Of a stretch of 64,000 nucleotides of DNA, positions 13,310 to 26,843 are shown piece after piece. Location: positions 797,084 through 861,083 of the forward strand of contig JAJEKV010000098.1 of NCBI GenBank assembly GCA_021234155.1. The letters are read 5' to 3'. Source of the DNA: Isoetes taiwanensis (Eukaryota > Streptophyta > Lycopodiopsida > Isoetales > Isoetaceae). Made by a program: the position numbers and the translations under genes. Below the pieces are notes generated by a model that ran no database searches, was not told the DNA's origin, and worked only from the letters and a program-made list of their open reading frames with translations. Positions within the stretch are counted from its first letter, which is position 1. Each line of letters starts with the position of its first letter.

Positions 13310-16160
13310 GATGAGGGTGCAGCTTAGGAGGACAACTCCCTATAAGGAAAGGAACGGGAACCAACCTCGCCTGCTCACTAAATCAGACAAGGAACAATGT
13401 AAAGATTAGCAAAAGAATATATCTATTGTAATCAATTGTATATTACTCACCTCAGAATTCATCACCTCATTGTGGACTGGCCGCATCTTATTTGTTATCA
13501 CATCAATATTTAGTCAGGTATCCTCATCCTCTTCCTCTTCCACTCAAGGACCGTGACTGTCTCCCTTCACGGCCCTGATCGTCCTAGTGTACAAAAAATG
13601 TGGTTAATTATCAAGGTAAATCTAAGATGTTTAACAAAATTAGTTCATCTCGACATACCTTTCTAGTGGTGGTGGCACTTTAGTTCTGGAGATTTCTTTC
13701 TGAGGAGCTACTTTGGTCACGAGACAGTCTGCTTTTCCTCTTGGAGTGCCATCACCAGCATTCTTTGCCTCCTTTGAGTGGACTCAACTACCAACTCTTC
13801 CCATCTCCTTCGATAAAACCGGATCATTCCTTTGTCAATCGACCAAGTAGATGATGAGATGTCAATCTTCTTAGCTTCTAAGCAATTACTAATTTAGTAA
13901 TTCTTGGTGATGAAGGAAAGCCTGTTAGCTCATTGAAGGGTCCTGACCAAGAACCCAGCTTCTCTGCCACATCCCTCAATTTCCCCTAACCCACTTTGCC
14001 ATGTCTCGAGGAGGCACCGCGGCATTGTCTCTATTACTCGGCATTGTAAATGCCGGGTGATCCGGGAGCTGGTAGAGGGTCTGGGCGACCCCACCGCTTA
14101 TTATGCTCACCAAATCAGAAGAGAGTCGATGCAGATGGCTCAAGAACACGTAAATGTATTAAAGTCGCTCGATAGAACAAATTTCATCTGCAAACAAAAC
14201 AACGAAATTTCAATAGACATACAAGAACATGAAAATGTAACTAATGAGAAAATATCCGTACATTTCACATGTACATTTCATGTATATAAATGTACTGGAA
14301 TGGGTAAATTACATTTGAATTACAGCTAAATGTACATGTAAGTATGTTCCTCAATGCAAGCATGGGTACATCGAAGGACTTCCATGGCTAATCGATGTAC
14401 CTGTATCCAGTTAGGGAATGTAGATCTATGCCAAAAGCACATATATGTAAAATGACATACTTTATGAATCCATCTGCTGTGATGCACTTAAAATAAAATG
14501 CATCTATTTGCATAGACTCCATTAGAGACATGTACAAATCGATACAACTCAAATTAAGCTCAAAAATAAAAGCATCAATAAACAAGCAAATATATGCCTG
14601 GGCACTGGGCCATGGCTGTGACACTAAAAGTACATGTACAAGGAATAGCAATGCAATCAAAGCCACATGTAGAAACTATGTATTATAACAAATATGAATT
14701 AAGGAAAATATAAGTTTAGAAATTAGTTGAGAGCAATGCACACTGGCTAGGAAACCAAGCCGACCAATGCCCTCATCCCCAGACAAAACCTTTATGCAAA
14801 TTGCCTTCATGGACTGATAACACAAGCAAGAGGCAATAAGCATCTCCTTTTGTTGAAGGAAAGAATAAACCGCTTTTACAAAGCCTGACCAATGTACATG
14901 AACCTGGATGTGATGAATCCGCCCATAGAAGTAGCTCCTAAGGTAGCCTTGCAACAATAGGTCCTGCCTCCCATGAAACCAAAACTGCGGAATGCCTTAA
15001 GGAACCAATCTCAATGCACCAAGCTCTTCCTCGCTTGTTCAGTTCCGAGATTTCATGCCTTCAATTTCTTTAGTCAGCTCCTCAAAACCAATGTCTAAAT
15101 GAAGAGTGCCGCCTTTATTTGTTATGTTCACCATAACCAAGTCTTCCAACTCAGCCTCCAACATCTCTAACATAACTTAGATCAAACAGGATCCTGGCTG
15201 TAATTTGGTCAAATTCCGCTTTGTCTCATCTATTTCCCAAGATTCCAGCCGCATCTTCTGATAGCAGCACAAGTCCTTTCTACCTCAATCCTACATGACC
15301 CTTCAATGCATCCTCTCTTCTTTCTTCCAATGCTTCTACTATCTGCCAGGGTTAGTTTTCTCCTCCAACCCATGCTATAATCGCTTTATTGTGTCAACAT
15401 CCGATCTGTAACCCAGGCTCTAATATTCCGCCGTAATGCATGTGTCCCTTGATATGAGACTTCCACTCCCGGCCAGGGTCCCTCCGCCCGAAATGAGGGT
15501 TTGCGAAGATCTTTGGCGGTCCTAGCCACGCCCCATCAATCAACAAGCCGCCCTTCATGAAGAGCAAAATGCCCGCAAAAATAGGTAGAAATATAAATGG
15601 TTTGCAACATGTTTCTGGCCATAAACCAATTCATAACATTAAAAATCATCTTCCACATTCCTTCGGATTCTCCCTCCTTGAATCTGCCCTGCTTGGAGCC
15701 ACCCCACCTCGCTCATAACCATCTCTAGATTGTATGTGGGGCCTCCCAGATGATCACTTGAGGTCTCTTTGGCTTCCTGACTACCCCGTAACCCAAACGT
15801 AGAAACTCCGAAAACCAAGCACCCAGTTTGTTTAGTCATGATGAGCACCATCCATTAGCTAGATGAATTCAGACCTGTAACGCAGAAGGCAGGGCTGATA
15901 GTGAACGAGGAAAACCAAGAAAGAATTGCACTTCAAAAATCCTAGCAATTGCGTTCGTGAAAGAAAGTGGATAGCCATTAATCGGCGGCGCTTTACTAGC
16001 TTGATCATGATGACGCTTTATTCCGTGCATTTTGCGCTGATATATGCACAAAAGGCCCAAGCATTTATAGACACCCCTTTCATGCTTTACCCTCAGTATG
16101 CACTTTGCCCCCGTGCCGACACTATTATGGATGAGAACCAAATCACATAAACAAAACGAA
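13310..16160 (-). pseudogene. Transposon accessory gene, copy 1 (degraded)
   Basis: This 2.85-kb stretch matches 40,530-43,550 in the same orientation, including the segment AAAGATTAGCAAAAGAATAT near 13,400 and 40,590. Exons read on the minus strand, for example the block around 15,640-15,850 (NLEMVMSEVGWLQAG) corresponding to NLEMVMNEVWGEAP in the other copy. The splice acceptor at about 14,188 (CTGCAAAC on plus) is kept. The matching donor near 14,740 is changed, from GCATACCTTTC in the other copy to GCACACTGGCTAGG here. Many differences between the copies are at CTG/CAG. The product is unknown. Confidence 0.55.
14190..14660. repeat. TGTACAT repeat cluster 3 (intronic)
   Basis: Equivalent to the TGTACA-filled intron at 41,478-42,073 of the sister copy. 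Motifs such as ACATGTACATTTCATG are still visible, with fewer than in the sister copy. Confidence 0.7.
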
Positions 16161-17462
16161 ATCATCATGAAACATAGCATAGTTAGGAAGTTAGCAGTCA
16201 GTTAGCCAACTAAAATAATCTGGCGGAGTTACCTTAAGAGATAAACGGGCGGCTCGAGGCCAAAAAATTGAATTCCAACAGCCAAAACTTATTATTGACT
16301 AATCTGACCAAATATGGAATCAATTTTGAAATGATCACCTTAACCCCATGAAAATTCATCTTAAAACCCGTTATGCACCACATCCGCATGTCTGTATTAT
16401 ATCTGTGACGAACTACAAAATAAAAGCAATTCGCGAGCAAAAACCTTATTGAGCAAAGCTGGCCCCGATCGGCTGGATTCTCGGTGGTCGCCACTCCGCC
16501 GCTCAGAATATGTTCCTGGGGCTTCTTCCAGGCTGCCATCTGATGCACCCGGGAAAGCACGCGTTATTCAGAGGTGCCAAGGGAGAGCACGAGGAGAAGT
16601 ATAGAGAGAAAAATGGTCGAAAAGGGAACCCAAATAATATGCGTTATTTTGATGCTATTTTTATAACGACATGCTATTTCCACAAAGTGATAAAGAAAGA
16701 GGCTCAATAGACTTCGAAGATGACACAATGGATGTTGTGATTGTGGGTAAAGAGCCCAATGGAAGATTTGCAAGCCGAGCATTGTACCAGAACCAGGCTC
16801 ATCAATCAGAAGAAGTCTGAATAAACAATGATTCTAAATTGGAAGCCAAGTTCGGTCTGCTTGAAAGCGTAGCCTTTGTAAGAACTTTGCCAGGCATATG
16901 GTGAATTAGAATGCACTTGCCAGGCAATTCAGAATTAGAACGCACGACGGAAAGCATCATGTGTTTCATTGTCAAAGGCAAGTTTGAAGTACCGAGCCTT
17001 TCCGCTGAGTTATTGACATGTGATGGGAAGAAATGGTTTTAGTGTTATCTCCAACAAGCTTGAAGGATCATAATGTGGTCATGGTCCATGTCAAACAAAA
17101 CAATTTAAGTCTACATTTTAGTTTTATGGCTATCATAAAGAAAAATTCAAGTTTCAGATCAAAAGAATGACCATGCTGGACGGTAGGGACTGCCATAGCA
17201 ATCAAGGTGATTGTACCGCTTCTATCGTTGTTCTCATTTAGGCAATAAATTTTTCTTCAATTGTGGTAAATGCAGAGGGGTTGTGATAAAGTGTGAGAAA
17301 ATATTGTGATGTTACTTGCCTTGCATTGTTCCACATATGAAATTGTTATAAAGTTAAGAGCAAGGATGATAAGGGTCGAATCACTTATGTATCGTTTCAC
17401 CACATGATACTTCAGATCTGCATGATGACAAAGCATATATGGAAGTCTATATCCGATAAGAG
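16160..17462. other. No recognisable gene
   Basis: Only short frames with no motif I recognise. The GAATTAGAA(T/C)GCAC motif occurs twice near 16,900-16,945. This is probably the flank of the transposon whose accessory gene ends at 16.16 kb. Confidence 0.4.
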
Positions 17463-17512
17463 CAAGGAATCTTATATTATAATGTTATTCGGTAGTGTTG
17501 GACCCAAATTTC
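17463..17512. repeat. Shared short block, possible transposon end
   Basis: TCTTATATTATAATGTTATT followed by a GTGTTGGACCCA block recurs at 44,812-44,856. Both lie 1.3-1.5 kb beyond the 5' side of the two accessory-gene copies, as shared element termini would. No inverted partner was identified. Confidence 0.5.
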
Positions 17513-19779
17513 TAAACTAAAGGTCATCGATTTAGGTTGAGAATTTATGGTTGAGATTTGGACACCTAGAACCCTAAAATAAACAAAAGGTCAAAGAGGT
17601 TTGGCTATATGGCTTAAATACTACTTTGCCACCAAAAGAATATGGAATAGGGGTAGAAGAGCAAGAGTCAGAGCGAAGCTAAGTGCTTGTGGAGGAGGGA
17701 GATGAGGATCCTGCGGAAGATCTATGTGAGCACCGTAGCTATTGTTTTAGCTTGATAGTTACGCCATGGCTGGAGGGTCAAAGGCTAGCTTGCCATTCCC
17801 ACGAGATTGCTAACCCCAACCCTAAAAATCCTTTTCTTCTAACGCTTTGTTCACGAGCATACTACCGATAGCAAGCATCGAGTCGGTGAGCATAATGAGC
17901 TCACTTTGCCGCAGCCATGGCAATCTCCCTACTCTTCGCTATGGTTGTTTTATTTGCCATCGTTCACATGTTTATCACATTCGATCACGAGAAAACATCG
18001 GGTATGTGTTTTTTTGGGCTGCGGGTTATCTGCTCAGATTACCAAAACACAATGTACCGATGGTATTCGGACTTGGCTAGTTTGATTTCTTACTGAGCAA
18101 AGCGAGGGTTCGATTTCTTTCTAACATAGCTAAAAAGCTTTTTTATATTCCTGGGCTTCATTCCTCCGCTTCCATCATTTCCCTAGGTAAGGGACCTCCA
18201 TTGCAAGATTACTTTAGATCTTCTGTATGTTTCTTTACATAGTACAAAGTTTTTGGGAGATTTTGAGAGATTTATATCAAAGCCTTTTGAGATGCGCTTG
18301 TGCAATACTTCAGGTTACAAAGTTTAATTTTGTGCTTAATTTCGCAGGCCTCGGTGGCAATCGGATTGTAATGTGAACAAGAATATGTGAGTTAAAGCAA
18401 CATTTTCAATGGGTCTTCCACCACACACCTATTCAAAACATTTTACAAAGAATGATGTAAAAGGAGTGTGTAATTTTTTCTAAGCCAATTGATAACCACA
18501 TATAATGGAGGAAATGCACAAGGCTAACATTATTGTATTACACCGCAATTTTGATTCTGGCCCAATCCAAGATGGATGCAGCCAAATTATATGTACTTTA
18601 ACCGGAAAACAATTGTGAATTGGCGTAACAAGATCATCGCCTTCAAGCGGAGCCCTCGCTGCCTCTTCTGGCCCGGGTTCATGAAGATTATTGCCTCATA
18701 ACTCCTTTCCGGCTTTAGGATTGTGTTTTCATGATGGATCCTCGGTTTTGTGATAATCCTTAGCTTTTATTAAACCTTCACACATCATTCAGGTGGTTTT
18801 AGCACTCCATATTCTTCTTGCATTGAGATCACATTTTTCCACTTGATGCCGATTGTGGGCATTTTTGATCACCCGCCTGCTCCTCGATGTTTGGGGTGCT
18901 GCAGAGTTGTTAGAAACAACATTCCTGATCGCAGCATCATGAAAGAAAAGATGCATTTGAGCTATTTCAGTTTATTTAATGACGGATTTCATCATAGACT
19001 ATATTGCTTTAACTCGCTTTTGTGTTTGAAGACTAACATATTATCGGGCAATGAGGTTTTAATTCTGGAAAGGTTTCCTTGTCCAAATTTTATCTTAGCT
19101 TATTTGATGATTGTTCTTCTATTTTTGCTAAAGAGCGCGCTTTCCTTAGATTGATCTCGCTTTCTCTTAGATCGCTTTTATTTTGGCAGTGTGAATCGTT
19201 TTTATTTTGGTGTGGCCTGGTAAGCAGATAAAGCTCCCAGTCCGTTAATACGAAATAGTGTGTACTGTCAGTGTTTTAATTTTAGTTACTCGGCAACTAT
19301 GATTTCATTAATTTTATTTTGCCCCAGCCACAACCAGCAAAAAGGAGCTGGATAGAAACGCAAGTTGGATAATTGATCTCGCTTTGATTGCTAAAGTTAT
19401 GGGTGGGATAGGCCGCCTCTTTTCTCGCATAAGCACGCGACTTGCGTGGATTAGATTCCCAGTACGTTAAACTGGCAGCAATGGTTTTGCTCAACCATGG
19501 AGTGCACAATTGCGCTTGATTAGATTCTCTAGGCTACTGTTATTTTCAAAGAGAATTTATGGTCATGCCTCAAAGAAGTGGGAATGAAAAGAAGATGTTG
19601 AGCAAATCGGTTTGTATCAATCCCATGCTTGGGGTGCGTTCTCATGTCATGGCCTTGCCGGAACAAAAGTTCTCGGATGTAGCAGTTTAACTTTTTTCTC
19701 CCGCCGTCTTTTCCCTCTACCATGCCGCATGTTTGAAATGGCTCTGATCAATCGATTTTATCAAAGATCAAGATGCTAC
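17513..19779. other. No recognisable gene
   Basis: AT-rich sequence with short frames. Frames such as the one at 17,683-17,871 have plausible composition but no motif or splice context that supports them. The lost 3' part of the gypsy element (RNase H, integrase, 3' LTR) would be expected here, but I cannot identify it. Confidence 0.4.
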
Positions 19780-22454
19780 AGAATGGTTACGTATCATTGC
19801 TCTAGTCCGTATGAAGGTGGAGTAATAATTGACCTTACCCAGGAAAGAGCGTGTCTCTCGATATTGGCTGGTGCTTTGAGCCTTGAGCACATTAGAATCG
19901 ACGGCGGTGATCTCGGTGATGCCCGCTGGCCGACACAACATGGCTCAATGTATCACCTCGCCAGAGGTGACTTCCAAAAGGTGCATTTTTCTGTGGATTG
20001 AGACTAATGCCTGACTCATCACATTTCTGGAAGACGCAGTTCCAATTTATCCAAATGGTCAGCCATGGAACTGTAGGCAGAGAAGTCATTCGAAAATTTG
20101 CGTAAGAAGGATTTTCTTCATGAAATCATGAAAAAACCGAGAGCATGGATGCGTTGAAACGTTGATGGAGAGTTTGATAATCCAAAAGGAACCACCTTAG
20201 GCAAAAGTACTTACTGGTGGTGAAAGTAGTCTTGAGTTGATCAGATTCTTTGATTGAGATCTGATTGTAGCCAGAAAAAACCCACCCGGCGAAGGAGCAC
20301 ATCTCATGTCCACCACCCCTTCCAACTCCGGGTCTCGTGAAGGGAAGTGGAAATGACTACGCCCGTGGCTCCCATTGAGTTTCCGAGTCCACGGTATTGA
20401 TCTTACCATTGTGTTTTGAGGGCAATGACGATGGAGCTCACTCCATTCGTAATGTTTGACCTCATAGATCAAACTCAGCAAGGAGTTTGGCTACCCGCCT
20501 GGCGATCTCTGTGAATTAGGGTTGAGCGATCGCTGCTGTTAAACCGGTCGCGGCATCGATTTGGTAGGAATGGTGAGTTCCCCCAAGCATTTGTTGTTGA
20601 TTCCTCAAGATCAACCCGTGCTAAAATGTGTTTGAATTTTTGACCGAAATTTTGACGTGTCTGCTATACGATAAGGGCCTAAGATTTGGCAAAGAATGCG
20701 GACAAAGGATTGTTGTCCACGCCTCACAATCTCGACTTCCTGAGTCCGAATATGGGGTATTACTCAAGATCCCGGACAATGTGTGCAGGAGGTTGGAGCA
20801 TAACCGATGCGAGTACTTGCGTGGTGAAAAAGAGGGGTCAGGTTTCATCCAGCGTAGGTTGCTTCATGACGGTACATCAACAGAGTTGCGGGAGGTTCAA
20901 AGATCCGAAAAGTGATCAACACGTTGATTCGATTGCAAGGAGCCGTAAGGGTCAAGCAAAGCAGCCCACACCGGTCCTCGATCAAGAGTCATTTCCCCAA
21001 GGATCAAAGATATCTGTGTGGAGGATGATGAGGCGCACTCGCAGTGGAGCTCGAACTTGATAAATATTCTTCGAGCTTTTTTTAACTGTGGTTCGAGAGA
21101 GGGTTCCGCGGGTGATGTTCAATGTAAAATGATCCCTACCGCTTGCAAGTCCATGGTGGCATTGAGATGACCATCTGATGACTAATCGTCCGGGGCCCAA
21201 AGAATGGATACCTTGGCCACGGCGTGAGAAAAAGGTCTCACGACTAACATTTCATAGTCACCGATCTTCGCCAGCCTTTCCAAACCCAAATTCCATGGGG
21301 AAGCGGAGATCACCGATGTTGATGTGTGAAGAAGAGGTGTGACGCCTTGAGGTCGCTTTGATATGGCCATTAGCCAACTTGATGTCATATGGGGTACTAA
21401 AGAGTTGTGTGATGCCCATTTGTTTGCGGAGTTTATCATCGGTGATGAGATTGATCAAGCGCTACTCCATCTATTTGAAACATGGTTGACTTGTCTGATT
21501 ACCCACCGTGGCATGGACCGTGGGTGTAGAGGTATACTACAAACCTAACTAAAACAGCTTGGGAGTGGTAATCGGTCCTGAGAGTGTGATGTAGTTTCAC
21601 AAAATGGTTGCCAAACTTAAAGGAATTTTGATCTTGGCTAGCTCCTCTTGGAGTTCTAGAGGCACATGAGAAAAAGGATCCGGGTTCCACGTGGTGCCGG
21701 AGTGTAGTGTGAAGAAGAAACTTTTGAGTAAGTCAACCTCTCGTGAAGAATATTGGGATACGCCCCGAGAGCGTGGAGGTTGAGATGTGGCCCATGGAAG
21801 GGGTATCTTGTCTTTGTTGAGCCCGTGGTGGCATGAACGCTTGCCCAATGTGCGGCCTTCAAAGAAATTTTGCATGAGGTTCAAAATGCTTTGGCGAACT
21901 TTTGGCATGACATGTGGCATGAGCTTTTTCCAAGTCGGGTGCAAAGTGAACCTTTTTTCACTCATGAGGAATGGTGTCAACCGCAAAGGCAAAGGTTGCG
22001 TGCCATTCGAATAATGGTCAAGGGACGTGATGCCCCGTCGCTCCTGTGAAACTAAACCAACCCAATTTGATTACCGGACCGAGGAAAAATTTCCCTCCGG
22101 TGCTTATTGATCCACCGAGGTTGACGGCCGGCATGGTTGATAGCGTGATTGCCGAGAAGCGCCTTGGTGGCTTCTTAAGAACCGGTCTCGCCTTGTTTGC
22201 CATTAGCAATCAGTTGGTGTTTCGCGTCTGTGGACCCGATGTGGTCTGATTTGTGCCGTGAAGTCGCACTCGAACTTGTGGAAGTTGAGGACACGCCGCG
22301 GTGGTATGACCCATTCTGGATGAAGGATAACACCGAAGCTTTAGAAGGATCAAAAGTGAGCACGCGGGTTGGTCCCCGCTGTTGCTCCCTGCTGTCGATC
22401 TAGTTGAGTGGGTTGCACCCAAGTGGTGGCTACGATAGTGCGATTGTTGCTGAG
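19780..22454 (-). pseudogene. Ty3/gypsy relic: gag zinc finger, protease, RT
   Basis: Read on the minus strand. A cysteine-rich gag tail is visible near 22,500-22,560 (HCKRCNMCNH), then a linker ending near 22,210 (CPQLPQVRVRLHG). A retropepsin-type segment follows at 21,458-21,258 (INLITDD...IKLANGHI). Late RT blocks lie at 20,089-19,892 (FQKCDESGISLNP) and about 19,850 (FLGKVNYYSTFIR), the usual 'FLG..NYYR.FI' block of gypsy polymerases. The same family occurs on the plus strand at 53.4-56.0 kb, which shares the QLPQV linker and the protease block. The early RT motifs and the integrase are not seen. Its gag continues to the right, across the tandem duplication and the 10-kb insertion, to 40.4 kb. 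Confidence 0.75.
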
Positions 22455-23177
22455 GTGTGGTTTGCACTTGATAAACCATTTTATTTTGCGAACGGTGTGG
22501 GATGAGTGCGAGTGCACTCTTCCGCGGGCATGATTGCACATGTTGCATCGCTTGCAATGGCCCGGGCCATTGGTGGAGTTGCACCCATTTTGCCAAATGG
22601 CCTTGGTATTTGCAAATATGGCACCGATCCGATCACTGTGGATTAGCGTGTTGAGGCCGAATAGCCTGTCTGTGGAACCATGCCGAGGTGGAATGAACCG
22701 GAGCTCTTGAAGAGCCACACGGGGAGGAAACATTGTCGAGTGATTGACAGGGTGAGAAGCCCATTTCCAAAGTCTTGGGACGCAGGGTATCTCGGCCATG
22801 AGTCGAATGGCCGGAGGAAGTCCTTGAGAAACCGCACCAAAAACTCGGCTACGTGTGGGGTACTCCTTGAGCTTACTTAGCATGTCGTGAAGTCGATCTA
22901 AAAAATCCCGGAGGCGCAACTCTGGGCTCTTGTTGAAGTTCATTGAGTTGCTTGGAGATGAAGTTGATCATCATCCGATTGTCCCATAATGAGACGAAAA
23001 AGCGATTCGCATTTCCGACCAGATTTTGTTTCCAATGGCTTTTGTTGGACATGAGCCATTGATGAGGAGAGCCCGCCTTAGTCTAGGCTGGAAAAGATGT
23101 GGAATTTGATTGAGGTTGCGCTGATGACCATTTAGACACGGCCTAGAGCCTCAAATTCCATGTGGGCCTCCGAGCAC
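22455..23177 (-). pseudogene. Gypsy gag fragment, unit 1
   Basis: Minus-strand frames read through gag, with segments ALQELRFIPPRHG and NTKAIWQNG, and the segment upstream of the cysteine-rich box. The copy in unit 2 (28,622-29,204) and the plus-strand relative at 53.4 kb carry the matching AHMEEFEAL block. Frame breaks are frequent. Confidence 0.65.
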
Positions 23178-23891
23178 CGGGGAGGTTCAATACCGTATAC
23201 GCTTTATATGTAATACATATTTTTCGTTTGATCTACAAGACAAATTTGACGTTTAATACGCCAAAAATACGCCCAAAAAATTTCGGCGTGGCCGAAAAAA
23301 TTTAGCGAAGCGCTCTTTTCTGTTTCGCTTACGCTGAATGGCAGTTTTTAGCGAACCTTCTTCGGATTTCTTTACAGCAAAACAAAAACAAACCTTCGCT
23401 TTTTTTGGCGTAAAGCGAAACCTTCCTTCTTTGGCTGATTTCCAATGTAAGCGAAAATTTCGGTTTCAAAAAAAAGAAATATCGATTTTTTTTTTTTTTA
23501 TTATATGACATTTTACGTAGACATGTTGTGAACTTTGTGAGGCTAAGGCATTATTACCATGGGCTCATATTTTGAAACTTATTGTTGGTTGTTGACATAT
23601 GAGTTAAACATTGCAACATTGCAATATTTGAAAAAATACAAGTATTGTGGTTAGGAACGCTAGGTTTAGGGTTCTTGTGATATACAAATGGCTTAACCCG
23701 TGTGGATGGGTGTACGTTGGCGACCCATTCGTACCTCAATCCATCACCTGGCGTTATCGGAAATTCTGAAGTTATTTCTTTATCTTGAAATTCTGGTGTA
23801 CATGATGTATGATGGCTTAAGGACACCTTTGGCGGCCACGAACCTCTACTAAGGACTAAGCCAAGGTTAAATAGAAGTGGGCAGATTCACA

Positions 23892-24270
23892 ATGCATGTG
23901 TCTGTGCCGGAATTATGCTGCCTGGGGGCTATCTTATCTTCCAGCATGGGTAGGAAGAAAGGTGATTTGAATATGGCCACCAGGAGGAAATTAGATCTGG
24001 AGGCAAGTCTGGCCCCCAAAAGAAAGAAGGTATGGGAATTTCGGAAAGTCGCCAAAAGCTCTACCGCTTAAGATCGTTGATGTGCCTAAGGTAGTTGTGG
24101 ATAAGACCGCCAAAGGTAAAGATATAGTAGCAATGTAGAAAAAGCCGCACTGGGATGGGAAGATTTGTGGAAACGATAGCAATAAGGGATGTGAGCCCAT
24201 TCATGAAGCTGGATCTGATGCATTTGCCCCACAACACATAGGAGCTTCCTCTGGAGCGTCAAATATTCAG
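23892..24270 (+). pseudogene. Exon 1 of RT-element gene, copy A (frameshifted)
   Basis: Matches the intact exon in copy C (37,218-37,601) and ends at the same CAG|GTTATTT donor. The frame is broken near 24,040-24,130, where the sister copies have CTG/CAG or GCAGAAAAGC. Confidence 0.7.
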
Positions 24271-25555
24271 GTTATTTGGATTGCTTGTATGCATTTGCTT
24301 ACCAATTTGGTGTACCGAAGAAATTGTAGACACGTAGCGGTTTGAGGTATTAAGCGCTTTTAAGTTGATCTGAACAGGCCTGTATATGAATTAATACCTA
24401 TGACTATATGGCCCAGAATGTATTTACATTATTCGATTATGCTGTTCCTAGTAGTTTAGATATTTCATCTGGCTACTATGCTAAAGTAGTAAATGTAGTT
24501 CTGTGGTATCTACTTTCTGTACTTTGGGTCAGTATTGCTGATTTGGTTATTAAACCAGACCTAGTATGGTTATGAACACCTCCCTTAGGAGTGCAGATCT
24601 TGTTCTTGTTTTGTTCTAGTTGGTATAAGGGTACATTTCGGTTGTATTCTGGGATATGTAGGGATACAATAGTAGATCGGATGTTACATCTGCCACAATA
24701 ACTGATTATTGGATTCTTCCTGCTGGATTTGCTCTTGTGGTTAAAAAATACAAAACATCAGGACATGAGGTTATCTTATTAAGTTACATATATATATCAG
24801 GAGTAAGACTTATGGGAAATCTGAATCAATTGTTGTTTGATCTCTAGGGAATGTATACTAACTATTGTGTGATCCTTAATATATCGCCGGGCTTGCTTAT
24901 ATGGGAAATATTAAGGACTAATATCATGCATAATAATGCTGGTGTCTAAATGTTATGGTCTGGTTGACAAATAGGAGTATAGGAATCGGTGTACTCCAGC
25001 TTTTAAACAGGGATATGAACTACTCTGCCATTATAAGTTGCTTTATTCTTACCTCTATTTTGCTAGGACATGCTTTTTTGCTATGGTACATCTGGTATAA
25101 ACATGGTGAAGGGGATAACCCAAGAAACCTAATGCTTACATAGGTCTTTTGTCATTATTACCCTTCTTAGGCTAATTTTTTATTGGTTTATCTGAGGTAA
25201 CAAGGTTTCTTGCTCCATGCTTTGATGTATCTATTTGTCTAAAGCTGATGGTTCAAGCAATACGAGTTTTCAAGTAAGATTATTCCTATGGGATAACAAG
25301 TGTTGTATCTGGAACTCATATATTTGTTTTATAAACTGTCCTATGATGTTCTTATGTATATTTATTTCAGAAAACAGTTGACTACCAGCTTCTCTGATGT
25401 AAATATGTAGCATAATAACAGGGGGTTTTCTTTATGTTTTTGTACGCTTTTCACTAAGGTTTTCCTATGATTTTGTGATGTATTCAAATGGATGTACTAA
25501 TGCGTACATCTAGAGTGCACCATTTCTGAGCCATTGATTTTAGCCTTTTTTTTTT

Positions 25556-25835
25556 CAATGGTCAACAACCAATGGCTCACAACAAAAGCCCTTTTTTTGT
25601 GCGTGTGGTGCATAATGGTCAACAACCAATGGCTCACAACAAAAGCCCTCTTTTTGTGTGTGTGGTGTATAATGGGCACATGAAGGGCTTGAAAATCAAT
25701 GGCTCACAACAAAAGCCTTTTTTCTTGCGTGTGGTGCATAATGGTCAACAACCAATGGCTCACAACAAAAGCCCTCTTTTTGTGTGTGTGGTGCATAATG
25801 GGCACATGAAGGGCTTGAAGGGCGCATGTAGTGCG
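25556..25835. repeat. Minisatellite, copy A
   Basis: Four to five units of about 60 bp built from CAATGGCTCACAACAAAAGC, a short T-run, GTGTGTGGTGCATAATGG and (T/G)CAACAACC or CACATGAAGGGCTTGAAAA. It lies in the intron between exons 1 and 2 of the RT-element gene. The open frames across it are a by-product of the repeat. The same array is at 31,597-31,853. Confidence 0.9.
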
Positions 25836-26843
25836 GTTCGCCCTACTGCAACACATTTCTTATCATAACTTCCGATCCAGAGCTGTTTGAGATGATTTTT
25901 ATTATGTTGGAAAGCTCTCTCCGAGATCTTTTTTATAGTGTATGATATGGATATGTTTGGTTAAGTTATTTATGCTAAAAACAGCAATTTTTCGGTCGGG
26001 TTTGGTAGGCTTTCACATCCTACCGGTGATTATCTGAGATTGTGCTATTGGATATTGTTTTTATGGCTCATTAGAATGAAGCTTGCAAAAAATTACCATG
26101 CATTTTTAGATTTTGAGGCAGTTATGAAGCAAATTCCAAGGCTTCTAGATCCTTGTGCTAACAAGCAGAAAAGTTTCCCACTTTGGTTTCTCACCACAAG
26201 AATCCATGGAGGCCAAAGGCTGCTGTTAAATTCCAGTTGAAAAATGTTTGTGTATGGGTGTTGCAAACTTTATGACTTTCTAAATAATGGGATCAATCTG
26301 CTCTATCTTTATGGTAACTTTTACTTATGTTTTATTTGTTTTATTGTGATGAAATTCAAAAGCTACAGGTGATGAAAGCCTCAAATGAATTCTAGTTTTT
26401 TTCTGGTTTGAATTCTAAAATTTTTATCACATTGGGGGGAGGGGTGACATCCCTAAGGCCCCGAAGGCGCCAAAAATTTTTTTTTGCAACACAAACCATT
26501 AACATCCAACATATTAAAATTAAATCCCCCAACACATAACAACCAACACATAACAACTATTGACATTAACAACCAACACATAACTACCATTGACATTAAT
26601 TAACACAACCATTGGGTCCAAAATTTAAATTAAAATCCCCTTTAAACCCCTTTGGTTTGGGTGCATATTCACACGGGGGGTGGGGGTAGATTTAATATTT
26701 TCAAAGGGAAATATTAAGTTTGGAAGTCCTGGTTTTGATTTTGGGTTTTTGTTAAAGTCGTTTTTCTAGTTATACTAGAAACCAAGATTAGGACTATTTC
26801 TAGTGATTAAAACATTTTCTAATGCATTTGCTTGTGACTATAG

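Noticed and set aside
25572-25868. Repeat protein frame across the minisatellite (MAHNKSP units)
   Set aside because: The frame follows from a 60-bp unit divisible by three. It lies in an intron and differs between copies.
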